Source: Schizochytrium sp. TIO01 (Eukaryota > Sar > Bigyra > Thraustochytrida > Thraustochytriidae). Taken from it: a stretch of 64,000 bases of DNA. Made by a program: the position numbers and the translations under genes. Shown here piece after piece: positions 10,830 to 20,266 of this stretch. The notes below the pieces were generated by a model. The model was not told the origin of the DNA, ran no database searches, and saw nothing but the letters and a program-made list of their open reading frames with translations. The stretch is from positions 206,001 to 270,000 of the forward strand of contig SMSO01000036.1 of the NCBI GenBank assembly GCA_004764695.1, given 5' to 3'. The first letter of the stretch is position 1, and each line of letters begins with the position of its first letter.

Positions 10830-11534
10830 ATGAGCAGCGATGCGGGGGAAGCGTTTGCCTCGACGGCGCTCTTGGCGCTGGCCATGGCTGCAAAAGCAAA
10901 ACGATCGAGACGGCGAGTGCGATTCTGCTCTGTAGAAGCCAAGCGCTGGAGTCCTGAGGTGCCAGAGTCTGTAGAGGAGTGCATGCTAAGGTTAGGCTGG
11001 CGAATTTGTGGAGTTAAACCACCAAAGTCCGCGGTCCTGGACTTGCGCCGATTCTTAGAACGGTCGGCTCGAGCTTGCGGATTTGATTATAGTGCAGTTC
11101 ATCAAGCACCAAGAGATCGTTTTGATCCAGAGGACGCTGCAAAATGGGCCGCCATTATAGGGTCTGGTGAAATTGCTGTTGAAGATGTAAACGCAGTGCT
11201 CGAGCCTCGAAGACTCGGAGGTTTCTTCTTTACGAAAGACCATTTTGAGGCTCTTGCCACAGCGCTGTTCAAGTACCCGCTTCACAACTTCGTTCCTGTC
11301 AATGCCGATGCTGACAGCGATGAGGAAGATGCGGAAGAATTCCCAGCTTTTGAATGTGATGATTGTTACGATGAACCAGAGGCATGGTGTAGTTCTTGTG
11401 AGGCTTGCCTTTCTTGTGCAGAGCAGAACGAGCCATGGGGACAATACTGCAACCTGCAGCCAGATCGAACAGACCCGCTCACAGCAGCGACACCTACTAA
11501 ACGTGCTGTCGATTTGTTTCCGCCACCAATTTAA
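10830..11534 (+). CDS. 234-aa protein with RVxF motif and B-box-like Cys cluster
   Basis: An intact ATG frame, GC-rich compared with its flanks. Residues 24-32 (KRSRRRVRF) carry a textbook protein phosphatase 1 docking motif (basic-V-x-F). The middle part (60-155) looks folded. Next come an acidic ADSDEED segment (161-167) and a Cys cluster with Cys at 176, 179, 187, 190, 193 and 196 (C-x2-C-x7-C-x2-C-x2-C-x2-C) plus Cys207. This spacing resembles a B-box or ZZ-type zinc finger, though the final ligands are unclear. I infer a nuclear or cytosolic adaptor that may bind PP1 and zinc; no family is recognised as a whole. The 310-aa protein at 38341 shares a similar motif layout. Confidence 0.8.
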   Translation: MSSDAGEAFASTALLALAMAAKAKRSRRRVRFCSVEAKRWSPEVPESVEECMLRLGWRICGVKPPKSAVLDLRRFLERSARACGFDYSAVHQAPRDRFDPEDAAKWAAIIGSGEIAVEDVNAVLEPRRLGGFFFTKDHFEALATALFKYPLHNFVPVNADADSDEEDAEEFPAFECDDCYDEPEAWCSSCEACLSCAEQNEPWGQYCNLQPDRTDPLTAATPTKRAVDLFPPPI

Positions 11535-12915
11535 TTCAAGTAGACAAACCTTATTTCGTCTCATGAGCTCCCGCTTCAGTCATCTTCACAGAAAAAGAGA
11601 AAGATACTCGAGAAATAGGTCATTTGTCGAATGTTGAGTGCTTGGAGCGCTCAAGTGTTTCAGGACTGCATTTGTGAACAAAATAAAAGCAAATTAGAGG
11701 GTTCCATGGTGCTGCTTATCAGCATATAATCGATTTGGTACTTCACACGGCGTAACATAATAGACAGTACTCGTCTCAACATTACCCTGACGATGCAAAC
11801 ATATATATATGACGAATATTCAGATTCATCCTGCCAAGTGTGTCTAGCTCTGCATATTGCTGGCCCCGTTTGCCTTGTTTTCGAATATGCATATATTAAT
11901 TTAAGAAAGGACTAAATTTTCAGATAGCTTATGTAGTCTCTGCATTATACATTTGCAGAAAGAAATGCACAAGGTACCGTGGTCTCAATAATATGTTTTC
12001 TTTCTGAAAAACTCCTAACATGAACAACCTACCAACTCCATTTTTTCCAATGAACTCATCCCGCACGAGGTATAACCCTTGCTTAACACATTGGTATTCT
12101 GCTCAATCGCCGATCTCATGAGCCGAAAACCTCGAAGCTGTAACGAATTTATACTCTTGTTTCCTTGCAGTCTTTTCCAATTTCAGTCCGTCTTTATAAA
12201 ATGTAAAAGAAATATTGTATACTAATTTAGAGGCTCCAAGCCAAGCTTAATTCCTTAGTCGCTCGCCACCCTAACGAGAAACACCACCCTACCTACTAGT
12301 CTCTCATGGCTCGGCGTCGTCTTGGTGCAAGACCCTCTTGATCGTGAGGCACCTAAATTTGGGAAATAGGGCTACCTCACCTACTGCCATTTTCAAGAAC
12401 ACCATCTTCGATTACTCTTCGTGGTCATTGGCCCTACAAATAAACGAAACGTACTTCGAAAGAAAGGAAAGGAAATCAAAAGAAAACATTTTATTTGTAT
12501 TAGGTGCTACCTACTAGTTATGGTAAAAGGCCTCCGCAAGTCAAAAGAAAAGGAGTGAAAGGCCTTAGCGTCAGCGCCTCTTGTAGACCTTTTACGCGCC
12601 TATTAATCGCAAAATTCCCTATAGAGTACTGTTTTCTTCCAATGAAACCTACATTTCTCAGTTGTTGTTAAGCTGTTATCTAAATTTATATACGGGTATA
12701 CTATTGGCTGCTCGGAATGCCTGCTTTCCCAGGCTCACAGATCAGATCTGCAATCGCGGGCTTCACTGAGAAGATCCAAACCCGAATCGAAGTCCAGTCG
12801 AATCGGAAGAGCGGATTCGTAACGACACGCGGCTGACTGATCGATCGTTTACCTCAACTTTATTCTTGTCCTACAAGTGCAAGTCAAGACAGAGTGCTGG
12901 TAACCTTCAAGCACG
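11535..12915. other. intergenic, no gene seen
   Basis: About 1.4 kb of AT-rich DNA between two plus-strand genes. It holds a short ATATATAT run near 11800 and nothing that I can call as a gene, repeat family or RNA. Confidence 0.4.
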
Positions 12916-14061
12916 ATGGGCAAGGGTGAAGAGGGCGCTGTGAATACGCTGCTGTCGCGTACGACACTAGCTCATGCAGTGTCCGGCTCTGTAGGCAGCG
13001 TGCTTGCTATGATGCTCACATACCCTTTGGACAGAGTTCGCACGATTAAACAGCTATCTCGCGACAAAGAGGGCAGTGTAATTCAGGTTCTCAAGACAAT
13101 TCTGGCCAAGGAAGGTTGGCAAGGCCTATACTCTGGTCTACAGCCCATGCTTGTGGCACTTGGAGCCTCCAATTTTGTGTACTTTTACTGGTTTACAGCT
13201 CTCCGAGCCGGCCTGCAATATCTTTTGCGCAGAGGCAAGCCACGTGGTGCACTTGCCGACCCGAATGGACCTTTGAGTAATCTTATCTTGGCCTCAGTGG
13301 CAGGCACCCTCAATGTGCTGTTTACTACGCCTCTCTGGGTTGCCTACACGCGGTTAGCTGTGCAACGTATGCCACCCAAGGCCTCACCGAGCCCGAATCA
13401 AAATCAGAGCCAGAACCAAAGCCAGAGCCGCAAGGTTGAAGAGGGCGATGATGAGCCGGAGTTCAAGGGCATCGTTGACACAATGTGCAAGATTGCCAAG
13501 CGTGACGGCGTGGCCACTTTGTGGTCAGGATTGGGGCCGTCGTTGATTCTTGTATCAAACCCTTCAGTGCAGTTCGCTTCATACGAATGGCTGAAACACG
13601 CTTTGCTCAAGTTTCGCTTTCAGAAAGAGCCCACCACGCGTGACCTTACCCACTTTGGAGACATCATGGAGGACGCCACGGAGGATGTTGTCAGTGAGGC
13701 TGTACTTGGAACTGAGCTGTCAAGTATCGAATACCTTCTTCTTGGTGCATTTGCCAAAATGATTGCTACGGTGGTGACGTACCCGCTGCAAGTTGCGCAA
13801 ACCCGTCAGCGAGCCGAAGCAAACCGCCGCAAGGCTGAGGGCAAAGATGCTCAGAAGAACCGCATGTCAACTATGGCTTGTTTGCACGAAATTTACAAGA
13901 TGAATGGTTTTACAGGATTGTATGCAGGCATGGAGGCCAAACTGCTGCAGACCTGTCTCACATCTGCTTTCATGTTCGCAGCTTACGAGCAGATTTGCGC
14001 AATTATCTTGCGCTTCATTCTGTGGAGAAAAGTTTCCTCCAAGCAGCAACTAAGCAGCTAA
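12916..14061 (+). CDS. SLC25A17: peroxisomal adenine nucleotide/cofactor carrier, PMP34-like
   Basis: A 381-aa mitochondrial carrier family protein with three repeats. The carrier signatures are TYPLDRVRT (35-43), TTPLWVAYTR (137-146) and TYPLQVAQTR (288-297). Distinctive subfamily segments match animal PMP34 closely: HAVSGSVGS near 20, ASNFVYFYWF at 84-93, NVLFTTPLW, LVSNPSVQF at 212-220, and AKLLQTCLTSAFMF near 341-354. PMP34-type carriers sit in the peroxisomal membrane and exchange CoA, FAD, NAD or adenine nucleotides to support beta-oxidation. Two low-complexity insertions set it apart: an Asn/Gln/Ser stretch at 157-172 and an acidic loop around 247-263. The ATG at 12916 sits in a good context and leaves a normal N-terminus. 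Confidence in the family is high and in peroxisomal location good. Confidence 0.93.
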   Translation: MGKGEEGAVNTLLSRTTLAHAVSGSVGSVLAMMLTYPLDRVRTIKQLSRDKEGSVIQVLKTILAKEGWQGLYSGLQPMLVALGASNFVYFYWFTALRAGLQYLLRRGKPRGALADPNGPLSNLILASVAGTLNVLFTTPLWVAYTRLAVQRMPPKASPSPNQNQSQNQSQSRKVEEGDDEPEFKGIVDTMCKIAKRDGVATLWSGLGPSLILVSNPSVQFASYEWLKHALLKFRFQKEPTTRDLTHFGDIMEDATEDVVSEAVLGTELSSIEYLLLGAFAKMIATVVTYPLQVAQTRQRAEANRRKAEGKDAQKNRMSTMACLHEIYKMNGFTGLYAGMEAKLLQTCLTSAFMFAAYEQICAIILRFILWRKVSSKQQLSS

Positions 14062-15284
14062 TTGGGCTATATTCTTGATCAGGCGCAAAGAAACTTGTGT
14101 GAACAAAACGACAAGCTCTAGGGGCAAAATGAAATTGCGCACGAACTTTTGTTGTTGTCGTTGTTATTATTATCGTTTACAATTTTACTATTTCAGAGCT
14201 CGTGCAAATGCAATACGTTCCGAAATATTATTTTCCATCAGCGTGCATGTTGCGTACAGGTCCGCGCTGTTTTCAACTCTATCACGAATATCGTCAAGAG
14301 GTTCTGTCTGATATGTGGCCAAGATGCCAAGAGTTTAAACATCCTTCCCAAGGTTTTCCTTCGTGCAGTTTTAGGGTAAGGATGACATCGTGGAGCAAAG
14401 GCGAAAAAAAAAAAGGTCTTTCAGGTTCTGAAGATTTACCGCCCGCAAATTGTGCTTGAGACTGACTCTCCAGATAGCATGCCTTGTCAAAATCAGAAAA
14501 TTAATTTTAAAAAAATGCTTCTGGGTTCACATTTCGACGATCCACCAAAGCATTGTTTGACGAAGAAGAAACATATATAAATTATTTTAGAAATGGAGAA
14601 TATACAATAAAACGATTCTATCCCTTTATGTCAAGATTACGAAAAAGTTTAAAGAATAAATATGGAGGGTTTGAGGCATCAGATAGTGAAGGAAGTTATA
14701 GGTTTATTTGACAAATACAAGAAGTAGTATGTTAATCCTTTCTTGCGTATGGCAGAGCACATTAGCAATCCGCTGGGTTCGGTGAAAGAGAAATGAAAAA
14801 GGTAAAAAGCCAATGATGCTAGAAAATCAGCGCTCGGAAGAATAAACGAGAATTTCACAGAGTATTAATTGAGCATATTCTTTTTTGACGGCTGGTGAAC
14901 TGCATTCTTTACCCAAGGATGCTGCATTGTGACTAGTACAGGGGAAAGTCGGTCTCTTTAAACGAACCGAGGAATTTGCAGATGAGCTGTTTTCTCTGCA
15001 ACATTATCTCAATACAAGTAATGTCATGTTTTGAGCATCCTCCTCATGTAATTTCACCCCTTTTTTTTTTAATTTAGTAAATCGCAATCCCTAAAAAGGA
15101 AGAGCTAGGCAAACAAAGGATCCTAGTTTCCTTTGCTCTGTTACTCAACGTACTGGTTCGTTGCGCCGCGTATCCCATAGGCTAGCCATACTCCTTTTAG
15201 GTAAAGCTGAGGCAGTCTGGTTTGGTTTCATACAAAAGCATGTTGAAAACATTAAGGGCAAGGCGATGTGAATGATTGGGAAGG
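14062..15284. other. convergent intergenic region
   Basis: About 1.2 kb of AT-rich DNA between the carrier gene and the 3' end of the 722-aa gene. It contains an A10 run near 14406 and a T11 run near 15061. No gene, RNA or tandem repeat recognised. Confidence 0.4.
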
Positions 15285-17453
15285 TTAATTTCCAATAGTT
15301 TTTGTCTCATCTTGATCATCTTCCATGGGGGCGGCAGAGGCGGCAAGAAGAGAAAGTTGTCGGATCTGCTCGAGAAGGTCTTCCATTGGGTCAGTAGAAT
15401 CCACGAAAATTTCACGCGAGGCAACTCGTGCGAGCAGCTTTTGGACCTGCTTATCATTGAGGGTATCGGTGATTTTGGCATTTGTGATAGCAGCTTCAGG
15501 CAAAAACAGTTGTTTGCACAAAATACGCACAATACGGTAGAGGGCTACAGATCGCAAGAACTCGGCTCCAGGATCAGAGACTCCAGGGAGATTGTTCTCC
15601 TCTTGACGTAAAGCGTCACGAAGATGATCTAACTGGCCAGGAACGAGCTGTAAATCATTCAGCAGTGAACCATTAGATGAAGAAGGCGGAGACTGAAGTA
15701 GGAGAGCTGCTGTGGTATAATGCATAAGGTCCTTGGTGGCCAAAAGGATTTGTTTAAAAGCCCGATCTGCAATAGCTATACGTGTTTTGGAATCCTGTTG
15801 TAAGAAAACTGACATACGGCGTACGTGCATCTTAGTCGCGAGCTCCACTTTGAGTTTAGCGCGAGCCTTGATAGGATCGAACCCATCTGTTGCGGCAGGG
15901 GTCCCCGAATTTGCCGTCCGAAGCTTTTCGTCTTTGTGTCTATGCTCACAATGCTCGTGCGAAAGCGCATGGCCGTCTGTACTATCACCTGCTAAGGCCC
16001 GACCAATCAAAGCCCGTTCATGGGGAGTATAACTTTCCTTCCGTGTGGTTAAAACTCGCATAAGCTCCATCAGGTGATTACGGTGCTGCTCAATTTGGAA
16101 TTGGTACATAGACTTGCGCATACGGTTGAGCTTGGCAAGAATTTTGTTGCGCACTTCGATAGGCTGATCCATGTTTTCCCCCGACATTGCCCACGACCTT
16201 TTAAGCTCTGTTACATCCCAAGCTTCCATTAATGAACTCTGTAAATCCTCATCCTCTGTATCAACTTTGGGGCGTCGACGACTTGAAGGAGGTGGGACAG
16301 GAATGATAGGAGGAATACGCCCAGCATAATTGTTCTTGCTATCTAGAGAGGTTTGATGGGCTGGGTTTGTGGTTGTGGTCGTAGACAGAGGCAACGGCGT
16401 AGGCTGAGAAACTGACGAAGTTGACGACGCCGTTGTTGCAACAGACGCTGAGCGAGACATGGGTGTTGCTGCTGCAGTGATTCCAGGTGAAGATTGATTA
16501 GTGAGAGGCGTTCCAAACTGCTGTTGTTGATGAAGCTGAGGATTCGACTGATTTTGAGATTGTGATTGATGCTGTTGCTGTTGGTGGTGGTGATAATGTT
16601 GTTGCTGATGATAGTGGTGATTTTGCTGTTGCTGCTGACGTGGTTGTGCATTACTGGTTTGTCCTTGTGAGTGTGATGCCACTTCAGAATTAGCCATGGG
16701 TCCTAAAGAAAGTGGAGTGAAATCCTTGCGGGATTCAAGGGACATCATACCTTCTAGCGGTGCGCCAGTTTTGAGAGGTGACATTGCACCAAGTGACGTG
16801 CTATCACGAGAGAGCTTGGTTATGGTAAGGTTTTCAGCACCCCATGCGGGCAAAGGATTTTTTGACTGAGACTCGGATGATGATGTCGTCGGTGGTGGCG
16901 GCGTCCTTGAGATTGTTGCTGCTGAACCACTGTTGCCTGTAGGTGTATCAATAGGAGATGGGGCAGAAGATGGTGCATTGGAGTCCACTCCGCTCTCATC
17001 GATGTCCATACCATTCCAATCTGTCCATTCGTTACGAGTGGGCTGGAATGGATGCAGGGTCATCTTTCCAATCTGTTTTTTGTGTTTCTTATCAGGGGCA
17101 CTGACTGTGCCAGGAGCAGTCACATTATGTCCATGATGCCTGCGACGCTTGAGGGAGTCTCTTGCGAGGGAGCAATCGGCGGGCAATGGAATGGCTTTGT
17201 TCTTCGAGATATCAAACATTGCGACATCAGCGCCGGACCACTCTAGCCACGAATTGCTAATAGGTTGTGAAGGATGGTAATTGACACCAAACCACTTAGG
17301 GGGAGGTTCAAGACGTGGGTCGCCCTCCATCACCAAAATACTCGGATCGTAACCATAATAATCCACCTTGACCTTCTTGCGCTTGCGAGTCTTTGCCCTT
17401 GGTTTTGCATTATGCTGGTCCACAGGCGCCTGCATGACTGTGACGTGTCCCAT
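15285..17453 (-). CDS. unrecognised 722-aa protein with duplicated HPxQP-W-W motif
   Basis: An uninterrupted ATG-to-TAG frame. The first 30 residues include a lysine/arginine-rich, nuclear-signal-like run (KTRKRKKVKV). Two copies of the same 18-residue motif follow, HPxQPxxNxWxxWxGxDx, at residues 60-77 and 134-151. The middle (about 150-400) is low complexity: Ser/Thr/Pro, then Gln/His-rich. Residues about 405-722 are mainly helical and non-repetitive, beginning near ESLMEAWDVTELKRSW and including LNRMRKSMYQFQIEQHRNHL; this is the likely conserved domain. No known family is recognised. The Gln/Ser-rich linker and basic start suggest a nuclear regulatory protein, which is inference only. A 7-residue acidic stretch (MEDDQDE) lies close to the C-terminus. 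Confidence 0.85.
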   Translation of the reverse strand: MGHVTVMQAPVDQHNAKPRAKTRKRKKVKVDYYGYDPSILVMEGDPRLEPPPKWFGVNYHPSQPISNSWLEWSGADVAMFDISKNKAIPLPADCSLARDSLKRRRHHGHNVTAPGTVSAPDKKHKKQIGKMTLHPFQPTRNEWTDWNGMDIDESGVDSNAPSSAPSPIDTPTGNSGSAATISRTPPPPTTSSSESQSKNPLPAWGAENLTITKLSRDSTSLGAMSPLKTGAPLEGMMSLESRKDFTPLSLGPMANSEVASHSQGQTSNAQPRQQQQQNHHYHQQQHYHHHQQQQHQSQSQNQSNPQLHQQQQFGTPLTNQSSPGITAAATPMSRSASVATTASSTSSVSQPTPLPLSTTTTTNPAHQTSLDSKNNYAGRIPPIIPVPPPSSRRRPKVDTEDEDLQSSLMEAWDVTELKRSWAMSGENMDQPIEVRNKILAKLNRMRKSMYQFQIEQHRNHLMELMRVLTTRKESYTPHERALIGRALAGDSTDGHALSHEHCEHRHKDEKLRTANSGTPAATDGFDPIKARAKLKVELATKMHVRRMSVFLQQDSKTRIAIADRAFKQILLATKDLMHYTTAALLLQSPPSSSNGSLLNDLQLVPGQLDHLRDALRQEENNLPGVSDPGAEFLRSVALYRIVRILCKQLFLPEAAITNAKITDTLNDKQVQKLLARVASREIFVDSTDPMEDLLEQIRQLSLLAASAAPMEDDQDETKTIGN

Positions 17454-18264
17454 GCGCTCCTGACACTAATCTTCAGGATGGGTTAAAACTAGGCGTCGTT
17501 TTTAGTATCAGTCCTACCAAACCAACCCTGGATCGCGAGAAAGGATGAAGGATGTTCTCAAAATTCAAGAATGAATCTAAACTCAACTCAGCTCTGTGCA
17601 CGTGCTCCACCACTAGTTCACAAGAAGTCAGTAAACGGAGATATCTACACGATCTTCACGATCCCGAAGGAATCTCTGCAAGTTAACGATGTTTTGAAGA
17701 CGAATGGTTATAAGAGCTCTTTGAAATCTTGAATTCGAGCTCGAAAACTCAAACTTTGAAACAGCGCCAAATCTACACTCCAGAGCTGCGGCAGGAAGCT
17801 GGCACTAGGAAACAGCTATGCACTGATGCCTCAACGTATTAGAGCCTCCCGCAAAGGTTCGCTGCGTATCTCTGGTCCTTGACGTCGCTTTTGCCACGCA
17901 GTAAAAACACACAAGTTTCCTCTTCAAGTACGCAAGAAAGAAAGGCGCGAAAATCGGCAAAGTGCTCCTAATCCGCCGCAACCCACGTGGTTGCCAGGAT
18001 GCGCAAGGCGTACGCCGTCTGTCCGGGCCAGGACGCGGTACCAGCCTGAGTCTCAACCAGTGTTTGCCTGCGGAAAGGCGCTCTTTGCCACGCCGCAAGC
18101 GCTGCGGCCTCGAGCAGGAGTGAGTCTAGTCCAGGAACAGCTCCAGTGCTTTTTCATTTACCTACTCATCTACCGCATAACCATATCACTTTTGCCCAAA
18201 ATGGAGTTCCCCCTGTTCCCCACCTTTCCACACCTTGAAGTCAGGCACAACCAACGTCACACTC

Positions 18265-18265
<1 letters not shown>

Positions 18266-18304
<39 letters not shown>

Positions 18305-18305
18305 T
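18266..18305. repeat. (TTTC)n microsatellite
   Basis: About ten uninterrupted copies of a TTTC tetranucleotide, followed by TTTTCCCC. Confidence 0.9.
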
Positions 18306-18721
18306 TTCCCCCTATAAGGCCTATTATATGCCGGCCTCTTTGATTCTAAAATGGTGACTGTGTTGGGATCGCGCCAGGACGTTGCATCTGGAGATCGAGG
18401 GGGTTTGGTGGTACATCCCCAGGGCTATTTCAAGCTTCCTGGGCTCCACCACGTCTGTCTTTGTAGCTGTCTAATCTCGTCTTCCTGAGCGACTTCTGTC
18501 TAAACTCGCCTTCGTCTTGAGAGTGCTTCTTTGCTCAATTGCAATTTACCACTATGAACGCCCTAGTACGCACCCTTAGTGTCCCACTAGTGTAAACTAC
18601 CCATTCTAAATGTGGGGGTTCTCTCCTAGCGACCTCTATCGCCTCGAATAGTACCACAGCTACCCTTTACACTAGCACCCTCCACAACATACGTGGCTCG
18701 TAAAACACAACACCCATGGAG

Positions 18722-18748
18722 AACATAAAGAACATAAAGAACATAAAG
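18722..18748. repeat. three copies of a 9-bp unit
   Basis: AACATAAAG occurs three times in direct tandem. Short, non-coding, no known role. Confidence 0.9.
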
Positions 18749-18878
18749 AATTGGAAAGAAGTAACAGTAGGGTTTCCTAGGTACCCTTACCACCACTTTA
18801 GATAGTTGGGTGTAGGTAGTCGATATATGGTTGTTGTGGTACGAGTGTGTACTTCTATTGTTAGTGCTAGGTGGTGTC

Positions 18879-19596
18879 CTACCTTGGTAGCAGTCTATAG
18901 CTCCTTGTTGTAGGAGTGAACTTCTCATGAGTGGTAGCAGTTCTTACTGTAGTATCGGTTTTCGAGGAGGCGAGATCGAGAACGTCATTGGGATTGGTGA
19001 CGTCTACGATCTTTGAGGAGTTGGGACCAACTTCAAGGGAGGATTCCGTATCGTGCACGGTAGGTTCTTTACTCGTACCTTGGATAAGACCATGCGGAGT
19101 CCACCTGGCTGATGGCCGACAAAGCTTCGATCATAGTTGCGCGAAAGAGCGCAGGATTGATTGACATTGAGGTGGTGGTGTTTACAATTGCAGAAAGAAT
19201 CACTGTCTGCATGGTTGGTGGGCTAGATCTGCGACCTCCCTCTTCTGTGGGAATGAGGTCCTTCGGAACTACGAGCAATAGGCATATGTGGACTTCAAGT
19301 ATAGAGCGAATCAGCAGCGTCGCTTTTGAGGCACGGGCCGCAGATCTAGGTCAGATTCGCTCAGGGAGCTTTGCTTGTACATCTTTGCATGGAGGGAACT
19401 GTTCCTACTTGATAATGCCCAGTTTGAGCTGGCATTGGGCAAGTGAACACGCTTCCACTTCTAGCTTCGTCGTTCACGAGCGGTTAGCAGAACAATGTTC
19501 GTCCGGGAATCCTAGGAGCATCATCCCGAGGATGACCCGACCATCGTCATCGTAATATTGTTCACAGAACGTTTCCGGTTTTAGTATGGTACTTAG
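18879..19596 (-). pseudogene. unidentified decayed coding sequence
   Basis: On the minus strand one frame reads protein-like from 19596 to 19069 with in-frame stops only at 19474-19476 (TGA), 19405-19407 (TAG), 19351-19353 (TGA) and 19069-19071 (TAA). Coherent segments include YYDDDGRVILGMMLLGFP, TKLEVEACSLAQCQLKLG and INPALFRATMIEALSAI. Around 19075 the coherent reading moves to another frame and continues as a Ser/Thr/Asp-rich stretch (IVDVTNPNDVLDLASSKT) down to a stop at 18879-18881. Scattered stops with preserved reading between them are typical of a pseudogene. The opposite strand also has a 147-codon open frame here (19112-19555), which I read as its antisense shadow. No family can be named. 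Confidence 0.35.
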
Positions 19597-20266
19597 CTAC
19601 TTACTACCTGCGCTTGCTCGCCCCAGGAGTGACGATGCGCATTAATCAACTAATCATGGAGAAAGTGGATAAACGAACAAAATATACGTTTCCTTGGAGA
19701 TTAGGTAGTAGCTACGTAGTATCTATTGACGAGAAAAGTAGGAGAGATTGCGTTTTGGTGTTTTCTTCTGCGAACTCTGTGGAATTTCAATTACTCAGTA
19801 GAGGTGATAGAAGAAAAGGTTGCTTTGTAGAATTAAGGTTTCTAAGCAACACCTGGTCCAATATTGGATAATATGATTCCATATATACGCGCATGCTCGC
19901 CTTTATGGTGTGAAGATTTCCGGATAGCATACTAGTAGCGAGTGGCAAGTAGACGTGATGGAGTCGTTTCACGACAAATTGTTCAAAATATACGGTACAG
20001 TGTCAAGCAACTGGAATTATTACAAAAAGTTGTCATTTATGGAAGGCAGTGGTGAAGCAAATTGCGTTTTCTAGATGTACTTCCTTCGCAACTCTGCACC
20101 AAAACCAGACCATTCGCCCCAAATCCTCCCCAACAGAACTGGTATCACTAAGGTCCAAGGAGTGTTTCCGTTTCGTGCCAGTAAGCTGCTCAAAGAATGT
20201 CATTTATTGTTTCCTAACCAAACAATATTATTTCGATTTATGATTGTAATAGTTATTTTTTAAAAA
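19597..20266. other. intergenic, nothing recognised
   Basis: AT-rich spacer between two decayed genes. No gene, RNA or repeat seen. Confidence 0.4.

Larger units (their letters stand above)
17454..18878. other. intergenic region upstream of the 722-aa gene
   Basis: The first few hundred bases should hold the promoter of the minus-strand gene that starts at 17453. Two simple repeats inside are listed separately. No gene recognised. Confidence 0.4.

Noticed and set aside
19112-19555. 147-codon ATG frame on the plus strand
   Set aside because: The opposite strand reads as more convincing protein with scattered stops; I treat the plus frame as its antisense shadow.
19069-19596. Similarity of the relic to fumarase/adenylosuccinate lyase superfamily (LEVEA near the start, GG-SS-TM near the end)
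   Set aside because: The two segments are far too close together for that fold, and the signature Met-Pro-x-Lys-x-Asn-Pro is not present.
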